This document shows, one piece after another, positions 49,991 to 61,300 of a DNA stretch of 64,000 bases. Source of the stretch: Siphlonurus alternatus (Eukaryota > Arthropoda > Insecta > Ephemeroptera > Siphlonuridae); NCBI GenBank assembly GCA_949825025.1, contig OX463778.1:30387969-30451968 (forward strand), written 5' to 3'. A program made the translations under genes and the position numbers. The notes under the pieces are model-generated. The model saw only the letters and a list, made by a program, of their open reading frames with translations. It did no database searches and was not told the DNA's origin. Position 1 is the stretch's first letter, and the number at the start of each line of letters is the position of its first letter.

Positions 49991-50482
49991 TTAGTCAGAC
50001 TTGATAGGCGTAATTGATGATTCCTTTGTAGCCTCTTTCGAAGCCTTGCCAACATTGGCTTGGGATCGCAACAGTCCCCCGAGCACCAATAGGTGGCAAC
50101 ACTGAAGTGCCAAGCTGCTCAGCTGCGTTGACGGAAACGTGTTCCAGCAGAGCTCCATCACACCAAGGATGCTCAGTCTATTTATATATATAAAAAAATA
50201 AGTAAATAAATAAATAATAATAATACAGAATAGATACATACAAGAATATATTTTTACATTCAAGTGTTGTGGAGCTCTATTTTGTGGTAGGTTATTTAAT
50301 TTGATTATGATGCTTACACTTACTAGAAAGAGTCTCAAGGTTTTGACAAAACTTTACAAGTTTTTGTTGTCAATTAAATTTGATGTAAAAAGTTCTAACC
50401 AGATATTGACATTTCTTCAATATTAAATTAGCGGGCCTACAAACACATAGTCTTCTCAAAATTTGAGGCAACTAGTTGGGTA

Positions 50483-50538
<56 letters not shown>

Positions 50539-53500
50539 AACTGTGTCAGTTTATATATATCATTGTGGAAAATGTTGTCCGAGTATGGGTTAAATGATGA
50601 ATTGCTGAATGCAGTAAAATCTATGTATGAAGGTAGTAAAGCGTGTGTGAGGGTGATAGTGGATTGAGCGAGTGGTTTGAAGTGAAGCGAGGAGTGAGAC
50701 AGAGTTGTGTGATGTAGCCATGGCTGTTTAACGTGCTCATGGATAAGTGTGTAAGATTGGCTGGTATAGGAGAAAGTGGAATTAGTGTGGGTACGATAAT
50801 GTTATGGTTGTTGTTGTATGCAGATGATGCACTGCAGGTGTTAGCTGATTGTGTAGATGACTTACAAAGCAGGTAAAACTGTTTGGAAGTGAGTACTAGT
50901 CGTATGGATCTGAAAATCAATGTGAGCAAGACAAAAGCAATGGTGTTTGGTAGTACAGATAGCAACAAGGCAAAAGGAATTGATCTAAAAGGAGAACAGC
51001 TGGAATGAGTGAAAGAATTTGTATACTTGGGAAGATTGTTACGGGAGGACAGAAGTGTAGATGGCAGTGGCGATCGGTGACCTTTCTACATAGTCATGCG
51101 CATCGAAAATGACGATCGAGAGTAACCAGCCAAAGGAGGGTCCGGGGAGCTGTGCCCCCCGGCCAGCCCGCCGCAGGCGCGATTTTTTTCGAAAAGGGGG
51201 CGTGGCACATGGTACGCATGGTATAACTATGGACGTGGCAGACAAATTTTAAAGTATAAAAACATCAATCAAAAAACATGTTTCAAAAAGTACACGTTTT
51301 ATAGAATTCCTTAAATTATCAATCCAATATTATTTTATTAAATCAATAAAAACTTTAAATAATATTTTTTGAAAACATGAAAACCTATCATCGAAGATAT
51401 TTGTTTGTTTAATATTTTTTTGCCTCTTCCTAAAAAAATTTAAGTAACAAATTTCATATTTTTTAAATGCATACAAATTATTTATTACTTTTTTTTCCCC
51501 GTATTCTTCCTGCTGGGGAACTTCCTGCACTACCTTACTAGCTAGCGTGCAAATTTTACCAGATAGTTTATCTTTTTAACACAACAAGGCGCTAGCTTAC
51601 AAAGGATATTTAATATTTTATAAGTCAGAAATCAGAATTTAAGATATGACAATTTCTTACAAATGTGATGATTTCGAAATCGATATTTGCCGGGCGACAA
51701 AATATAAAAAATGTTGTACTTATTTATTTAATTATTTTGACTTAATTTCTTACAGAATGGTTTTACCAAAGTCTTTCATGTCCTACACGCGCTACACGTG
51801 ACAAAAATTTCCCGCGCTGCAATGCTGCAATATGATTGGGAGAAGCTATGAAGGCGTCGCATTACACTGCATATAATTTTATCACAGCCCACCACCCGCA
51901 CCACCGCATTTGCTTCCTTGCCATTGGTCAGATGGAGCGTAGTATAAGCGGGCATTCGGATCGCTGTTTATATAGACTCGTAATAATACGAACAAATCCG
52001 AAGATAAAGAGCCGCGGGATTTGAAAAATAAAATCGTACAAATAAAAAATATATGCTTTGGGGCAGCTAAAATAATTGAAATGGAGTTATAATACGAATA
52101 TTAATTGTTTAAAAAAAATCACATCCATGTTGGTCATGCAGCGCATGCTTCGCTTCTATGGACCGATCGCCCCTGGTAGATGGAGAGATTGATAGGAGAG
52201 TATTAAGTGCTGGTAGGAGGATTGTGGGTAGTATGGCAGGGTTGTGTCGCACTGAACTGTTGTCAAATATGGCTAAGCTAGCTGTGTATAAGTATAACTC
52301 TGTCCTAATACCAACTTTGATGTATCATGGTTCTGAAGTATGGGTTTGTCAAACAAAGCATAGGAGTAAGTTGAATGCAGTTGGCATGAGTTTTTAAGGA
52401 ATATGTGTGGTATAACTAGGATGGATAGAGTGAGAAACATAATATATATGGGTGATGAACAAGTGTGGAGTGAAAGAAAGCGTAATTGACAAGTATGATC
52501 GAACGTAGTACACTACGTTGGTTTGGACATGTTGAGAGGATGGGTGATGAATGAATTGCAAAACAGGTGTTTAAAGGCAGTGTACAAGGCATGAAAGGAT
52601 TCGGTAGACCAAAAAAGGTTTGGTTCGATGTGATTGCAGAATGTTTGAAGAGCAGGAGTGTTAAAAGTATGCAGTGTAAAAGAGTGTAGAAGGCAAAAGA
52701 GTGTTATGAGTATTTCTGAAGCAAGTGGAGTATGCAAGAATAGAGTGCTGTAGAGGGCAATTTGTAGACGGCTAAGGTAATAATGCTGCTGGCTTACCCC
52801 GTAAAGAGATATGGCGTCATGCTATGTATGTATATCAATGTGTGTCAGTTTATAATTAATTAAGGAGCAGCATTAACAAAAAATTAACAAAATGTGATAT
52901 CATACCTGGCTAAGACAGAGAATGGGGTGCACCACAGCAGATACGGTAGCGAGTGGAAGTACCAGACATAGAACTGATAATGCAGGGATCTTGAACATGC
53001 CATGCCAATGAAGTTGCAGACAAATAGAGGGGTCAAAAATAGCTGAGAACTGCTGCTAGTACTGAGCTGGGCTTTTTCCTTCTTTCTCAACTGTGGACGA
53101 ACATCACTCTCTAGTAGCCTAAGTTGTGCGAAACTTCTCAAGTACCTGAGAAACAAACAAACATAAAACTACATAAGTACAGTAATTTATTGTTATACAG
53201 TATATTTATTATCATGCATACTAAATAAACTGTTTGTAAACTTACGTTAACCAAGATGGAGAAAAATAAAGCAGAAGCAAAACATGAATAGCCAGTAAAG
53301 CTAAATGAAAAGGACGACTGATGAAAACATCTTCTGGGATAAAACGCCAATTGACAGTCCATTCATACAAAAATACTCGGCCAAGATTGAAGGCTCCCAT
53401 TACATATGCAACTGGATTTGATAGTATAAACGGCAGAGCAAGTATAAGCTGAAAAAAAGACAACACAAATTAATTTTCAAGGACCTAATGTGATATATGT

Positions 53501-56206
53501 ATTTATTCTCATTTTTAGCTCATTATAAATATAGTACCTGTACACCAGCACATATTGCCAGTTGTCCTATTGTTTTCTTGATGCCAAGGGTTGTAATATA
53601 GGCTAGCAACAATGCAGGAGCAAATAGAAGAATGTTCATTTTTACTGATACCGCCAGGCTGAAAATTATAATCACGATAATTATAATTACGATCGTAGAT
53701 ACGGTAAGTGCTAGCTAGAATTCTTCAAATGTAGTCTAAATTGCAGGGAAACTTTCAGTACAGTGAATGAATGAAACTGATACTTTGGTTTCCAGTTCTT
53801 GTCTGTCTTATAACATAACATAAAATAATAATATTATTATTATTTGTATCCCATGTCAGTGGCGTAGCCAGGATTTGCCCAAGGGGGGGGGGGGGTTCTT
53901 CAGGACAAAGATTGAGAAGAGCCCACTGGGGAGTTTGGGGGGCGAAGCCCCCCAATAGCCCGCCGCAGGCGCGATTTTTTTAAGGACACGCCCCTTTTTT
54001 AGGGTAAAATAATGGAAAAATACTATTATATTAGAGGGTAAAATATATGGCCTGATGCAATTTTTTTAACATTTTATATTTTTTTCACCCCATTTTTCAA
54101 TTTCTTTTGAATACGTGCGTATAATAAATAAAGCTTTGAGTAAATCATTTTAAATAAATCAAGTAATTCATGTAACCACTTTATATTATTTTATAGAATC
54201 AGTGTACGTGTCATTTAATTGAATTTGATTTTTAAAATTTATTTAATAATCCAAGTTCACATCATTGAGATATTGTGAAAAATAAAAAAGGGAATTGCTT
54301 CTCTTATTTTTGTTAAATTTTGTCTGCACCGGGCGCGTGGAGCAACCAATTAAATGAAAGTGCGGCACACGTGAGAGCGTTATATTTATACAATAGTAGT
54401 TATATGCACATGCAGTTTGTAAGGGAAATAAAACATTTATTTATGAGTCGCACTTTTTCCTGTTAAAATTAGAAACTAACTTATAATTTGTTTATTTTAA
54501 AGAAAAGACTACTTGATACCCCTAAATTAAAATTTTTTATTTAACTTTTTTTTTTTCAAATTTCTATAATTTTTCCTTTTTTCTTCTTATATCCAGTCAC
54601 TACTCGATCTTCATGGGGGGGGGTTAAACCCCGAACCCCCCCCCCCCCCCCCCGTGGCTACGCCACTGTCCCATGTAAAATATGTAATTGAAACAGCTAA
54701 GCTATATATTGTACCTGAAGACAAGGCTGCCCCAGCTCCACATTCCATCCAGAAATAAATTAAGTGCTCCATACATCAGAGCCATTGCCACTGGATCATT
54801 GAACAACCGCAAGACGAAAATGGAGTGAACTCGGTAGGATGTACAGCAAAGGAAAAATAAGACATACGGAGGCACCTGAAACCAAGAAATTCATTACTTT
54901 TTTTAACGATTTGTGTTTTAATTACATGCATCAGTTATAAGTTTTTATACTGTAATTCATACAGGGGCGATCTTTTACATACTCGGAAATCGCTACGGCA
55001 TTCATGCCATATAGCACGCGTAGCTCCATAAGGTAACCAAGGAGACCTAAGGCATGCCGTAGCACATTTCGAGTATGTGAACACGGCTTAATATGTATGC
55101 ATACCTTTTTACTCTTACTGTATAATCTGAATACCAAAGCTAATGTAGCAATGTAAAGAGCAGCAAAAATGTATTGAGCCAGACGTATGTTAGTTCCATA
55201 GCTCGTGATGTAATACAAGATCATAAAAATGTACACAAAGCCAGCTGGGTAAACCAGAGGACCAGTGTCACCCTTCAACTGAGAATAGTCGAAGGTTCCG
55301 TTTACCACTCCTTCAACTTCTTGCATGTAAGCTTTCCAGTCAATCTCGGTATCTGAAAGTTGAAACAGAATTTTCAATTAATGGAGGAGCCAGCTCCTTG
55401 GTGTAGTGAGTGGTTTGAGCACTTGACTCTTGTCCGAGAGGTCCTCGGTTCAAATCCCGAACACAGCAGATTTTTCGTGACTTGAGATGGGTGTGACTGA
55501 CTACTAGATGAAGTGGTAGGAGGAATGTAGCTTATGGTTATCTATACTCTGCTGGGGTGATTAAGACCGCGGAATGTTGTGCAAACAACATACGTGCCCC
55601 ACTTAGAAACGGTGCTTAATTGTCTGACATGCAGACTGGGTATTAGGAGCCCCGGAGAGCACTGAAAAATGTTGAAAAACAAGTTCCACCGTTAGTAACC
55701 AACCAACCAATTAATGGAGGATCACCTTAAGCTTAATTTTACATATAACCGAGCAGCGTAGTGTAGTGGTTTGATCTCTGTCTATCGCTCGGGAGACCCA
55801 GGATCGCTTCCTGCCTTAGCTCAGGTGACTTTTCGTCACTTCAAGCTGAGGTATGGCAGCGTGTTCTGGTAAGTTCTCGAGAGATGGCATGTATGTTCTT
55901 CCACTATACTGCCTGTATTCGGGAGGTGCCAAAGGTCGTTCCCTTTGGTATCGTCTGCCTCGATGATGGTTTTCTGTGGTTTCCCATCGTCACTCCCAGG
56001 CAAATGCCGGGGCAGTTCCTAACACAAGGCCACAGCCGCCTCCTTTCCTATCAATCCTTCCAACTGTTATTAAGTTTGAATGCTTACACCAATAGCAGAA
56101 TATGCTGTAGTAAGCTAACATTGTAATAAATAAATAAATAAATATATTATACATCAGTGAAATGGATGTCTCTCTGCTCACTGATATACATAAATGTGTA
56201 CAGTAC

Positions 56207-56298
<92 letters not shown>

Positions 56299-58258
56299 TG
56301 TGTAATTACAATAAGCAATTACCTTGTAACTGGGCTATTTCCCTCGCTGAAAATTGTTCACTTTACACTCTATACGATGCACTTAAAAAACACACACAGT
56401 TCAAACGTGCACAGTTAAAATATAAAAAACATAAGCTTTCGGTAACTTGCCTGGCACCGAGAAACTGCAAACCTCCTCATTTATATGGCTTACCAAAAAT
56501 CCATAAAACAAATATTCCTGTAAGACCTATTGTGAGTAGCATCGGGTCTCCTTGTCAAGAACTTGCGAGATTTCTAGTGAAAATTATTAATCCAGTATCA
56601 GGAACTTCTCCTTCCTTCATAAAAAACTCCATAGAATTTGCACAAGAAATATATGATACAAAAATAGATCCTTCACATATAATGGTTAGCTTTGATGTTG
56701 TAAGTATGTTCACTAAAACTCCAGTAGACGAAGCTCTGATATTATTAAAAGAAAAATTAAAAAGTGATTTGTCTCTTAAAGATAGAACAAAACTTAGTGT
56801 GGCAACTATCATGTCTTAAAAACACATATTTTCAGTTTAACACAAGTTTCTATAAACAAAAAAATGGCATGGCAATGGGTTCCCCCCTCTCTCCTGTTAT
56901 TTGTGACATTTTTATGGAAAAACTTGAATTAGAGGCAATTAATAGTTTTGACACAAAACCTGTTTTATATAAAAGATATGTTGATGACACTTTCATTATC
57001 TGGCCAGAAAATATCAGACCTGTCACAGATTTTTTGTTTCACATGAATAACCAAGCATCTACAATAAAATTTACTATGGAAATGGAAAGTGATAATTGTT
57101 TACCTTTTCTGGATGTGTGGGTACAGAAACAGGATGGAAAAATTACAACCAACGTGTTTAGAAAGAAAACTGATTCAGGTAAATATTTGCATTATACGTC
57201 AAATCACCCCCATGCAACAAAATCAGGGCTGGCCAATACTTTGCTTTACCGAGCAAAAAATATTTGCAAAGACCCAGAAAAATTGGCGGGGGAAGAAAAT
57301 AAAATTTCAGAAATTTTAAAAAATAACGGCTATCCACGGAATTACATAGAGAAATGCAAGAACAAGAAGAAAAAGAAGGATAAAAAAGAAGAAAAACCAT
57401 TGTCTACACTGTGTATACCATATCTGCCCGGCCTAAGTGAAAAAATACAACGTATTGGTAACAAATTTAATTTACGGACGGTTTTTTCATCTAATGACAC
57501 CATAAAGAAACGTCTCTGCATTACCAAACCACGTGGTACAAGTATGAATAAAGATGTTATATATTCAATTCCATGTGAGTGCAAAAAAGAATATGTTGGT
57601 GAGACTAGTAGGCCAGTAGAAATAAGGGTTGATGAACACAAAAATTTAATTGTAAAGAAAACCGCTGGTTATTCTAAATTAGCAGACCATGCTCTTTCTA
57701 ATAATCATTCTATACTTTGGGATCAAGCAAAAGTTATTGGCCGAGAGAGCGTGTGGAAGAAACGAAAAGTTCACGAAGCTGCGGAAATGACAAGACGGGG
57801 GTCTGATATTATAAGTCAACCAAGCTATGAGCTTGATTGCATCTGGACAGAATTGTTAAAGAAGGAGAAGCCAGCCCGCAATGTGTTTGTTGCAAAACAA
57901 GTACATGCTGCCGTGGTGCACCGGGTGCCTCCCCCGCCTCCTCCTCCCAGTCAAGACAGCAGCAGCAACGCACACGTGACTCCCCCTCCCCGCCGCTCGG
58001 CAAGGCTTTACACACGAGCTGCCCAAGTGAGGTCTCGAGTTTAGTGTCAAAGTAACATCTGACGACGGTGGCGGCAAGTTACCGAAAGCTTATGTTTTTT
58101 ATATTTTAACTGTGCACGTTTGAACTGTGTGTGTTTTTTAAGTGCATCGTATAGAGTGTAAAGTGAACAATTTTCAGCGAGGGAAATAGCCCAGTTACAA
58201 GGTAATTGCTTATTGTAATTACACATTCATTATGTTACCTCGCTTGCAATTATCTTTC

Positions 58259-58318
<60 letters not shown>

Positions 58319-61300
58319 CGAAGAAAGTAATCCACCCTGTAAGTTCAAATACTGCAGGGCTCACAGATCTGGTAGTCGAGCCCAGAAGAGTGCAGGAAAG
58401 GGTTCTGGGAGCCTGGTAAGCCCCAGCTCGGTCGCAAGATAACTCTTACACACAAGGTTAAATACCTGGCCACACCCGAAAGGGTAAAATGGCGTCAAGG
58501 ATATTAACTTTATTATATATATATATATATATATATATCAGGGGCGGCTCGTGACCCTTTTCTCTGGGGGTGCTGTCCGACATGGGACCAGCAGAATATC
58601 ATTGGGGGGTTTGGGGGGCTCCGCCCCGCAATGGCCCGCCGCAGGCGCGATTTTTTTAAGGACACGCCCCTTTTATGGGTAAAATTATATGACAAAATCA
58701 TATAATATATTATCCCAACAAAGAAGCAGAAATTATATAAAAACAAAAAAAATTAATCATTTTATTTATAATTTGTTATGACACGCACTTAATTATGCGA
58801 GCGTATGACCCTTTTGAAATCGTGATTTAATGTTTCAAACTTAATAGATATAATTTCCAATTTTTAATTATTTTTTTAATTCATAAGTCTTCACGTGTGT
58901 GGTACGTAAGAACAATATATTAAATATTGTTTTTAACCTTTTTTTTTTAATAATAGTGTCAACCAAACTGCATTGTTAATATGTTAGTCTGTTCTTTTAA
59001 TAAAAATAATAAATAAATAAATGATGAAACCTGAATGTCTGGTATAATTTTTACGCAATGTATATTATGAATCATGAAAATGTAATGCATACTTTTTTTA
59101 AGGTAGAGATAACACGCCCATTTTAATAAAAATCCCATTCATGAAAATTATAACAATAAAATGTTCTCCCCTACATCCCCTATCAGTAGTTAAATATCAG
59201 GTATACAAATACGAGCTAGTTTTCGAGTTATTAATTTTTAAAGTTGGCCAATTTTGCATGGAAGTTCCATTTCTCCATCTCCATGTCAAATTAGTCAACT
59301 TCAAAAATTAATAACTCGAAAACAGCTCATTTTCGCAAACCTGATATTTTAGCTACTGCATGATAGGGGATGTAGAGGAGAAAATTTTATTTGTGTTTTT
59401 TTTTTCATAATTTTCATAAATGGGATTTTTTTAACATTGGATCACCTGATCCGTGTTATCTCTACCTTAACAGGATTATGATTATTTTTTCTTAAATAAA
59501 TGAATACCAATAATAATGAAATAATGTTTGATAATGCAATTTTTTGTTATAAAAATTTCATTTGTTGTTTTTTTATTAAATTGTGTCTTTAAAAATTTAT
59601 ATTAGATTCTGATTGTCGCCTAATTTTGTACAAATTATATATTCTATGATCGATTTATTTGATGTTCAGTTCTGATGGGTAATTGTGACACGTCAGTATA
59701 ATTGGCTTGACCGCACATATGAGAGACCTCTCGAGCGGTATGACAGATCAAAGATCCCAATTTTTTATTATTGTTTTATTTTTTAATTTTTTTTTTTAGC
59801 CATGCAATATTTCTTTGATTGCTCACGCATATTTGCTGCTAAATAATGTACTGCCGGTACACGCAAAACCGGGAAAATAAGCTATTTTTCTCATCCTGGA
59901 GTAGTTAACGTTTTCTTATATTTTGTACTCACTCGTACACTTTTACAACTTGTTTTTGTTTTATTTTTATGTTTGAATTTTCACATTAATGGTATAAAAT
60001 GCTTTAGTGAATAATTAATAAATCTAGCTCATATCCCATGTATATCGACTTATTCCTGGTAAACTTATAATAATGCATGATCGCGATTCACGAACGAATT
60101 ATGTTATCCAGATTTCTCAATTAATTCGATCGACGTTTAGTGTCATCGAGTTAGACTGGCGCTAACTGCGTGGTTATAAGTTAAGAATCCTGTTTTTGCC
60201 GTTGTTCGAACGTGAGATCTCACGATTGTTTACATGCATGCCATGCATGCACCACTTAATTTTCAAAAGACATCAAGTATTGGTTCTTTTGGTACAGACA
60301 TATTTTTTATTAAAGTAAAATAAAAGTGCTGGTCTCCATTTCTTAGATGCTTCAATATATTTAGTCAATCTATGTTAGTATATTCACTGATGAATGTAAT
60401 TAAAATTTTGTTAATCTGCTCAATTAATGAAACCATATTACAGAAAATGTCTTAGAAGTGTTGTTCAAATTATTCCCGCATGTCAAATACCGCAAGCTCA
60501 TTGGTTCTGTTGAACCAATGAGCTTGCGGGTACTGCCGACAGCACAGTCCCCGAGCGCTCCAAAATCACACGGCTTGGGTGGGAGTTGAAGAGGAGGAGA
60601 ATGAGGGAGGGAGCATTGCCTTCGGTACTGCTAGTAGTGGCAGTACCCTCCGCTAGACAGCGCTGAGGAAGTAAATTTACGCGGCAGCGGCAAAATTTTG
60701 ATGATTTGAAATGTTAGAACTGATAAAAATTTGCTGGAAAAAGTTCAAAAAAGTTATAGGATTATTTGATATTTCTAATTGTGTGTTTGTTCCCAAAATT
60801 TTTGGGGGGGCTGCAGTACCGCAGTACTATAGTACGAGCCGCCCCTGATATATATATATCATTGTGGTAGCATCTATATTGTCAATCTTAAGGTAGGAGT
60901 TATACATACATTGCTGATCTATATATATCCATTTTCTGGTAACATATAAAATTGAGATTGGCAATAAAAAATACACGGCAAAGATGGGGGGAAAACTTTG
61001 TGAACCGGGAGTTAAGTACTGTATTACAAAAGAAGTTAACATTTTCCACTGCCAACCGTCCCGTGACCATGAACATGCCCGATCGGCATAGCTAGCTGTG
61101 ATGTAGAACAAACGAGCCAAGGTAGCTCTCTTTATTTTGCTAGTCCTTGTAGTTTAGCAGTGCTTGGGTAAAAACAACTCTACTGAAGCAAACTAGAAGA
61201 TATATATACATATTACGTTTTCGCAGTAGAAAATGTAAACTTTTTTGCTTCTTTGAAAGTAACTCCCGGTTCACAAAGTTTTTCACCTATCTTCGCAGTG

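Larger units (their letters stand above)
56296..58262 (+). mobile_element. Penelope-like retroelement with inverted terminal repeats
   Basis: Left arm 56296-56450 and right arm about 58072-58230 are inverted copies of each other (GAATGTGTAATTACAATAAG at the outer edge); a 30-base extension follows the right arm to 58262. Between them is a reverse transcriptase plus GIY-YIG coding region. It is flanked by (TA)n on both sides. A coding-less relative sits at 31059-31423. Confidence 0.9.
58539..60847. mobile_element. 2.3-kb non-autonomous hAT element in ALG3 intron 1
   Basis: Ends CAGGGGCGGCTCGT and ACGAGCCGCCCCTG are perfectly inverted. Both flanks are ATATATAT, consistent with an 8-bp duplication in a TA repeat. 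The left end contains CCCGCCGCAGGCGCGATTTT, shared with the two smaller hAT elements. The interior is AT-rich and holds the nested TTAA MITE (59102-59466) and a perfect hairpin at 60490-60529. No transposase. Confidence 0.85.

Noticed and set aside
55389..55470. A functional tRNA gene
   Set aside because: A- and B-box-like motifs are present, but a cloverleaf cannot be formed and the sequence continues into a SINE body with target duplications.
57342..58077. - strand frames over the Penelope element
   Set aside because: Antisense shadows of the reverse transcriptase/GIY-YIG frame.
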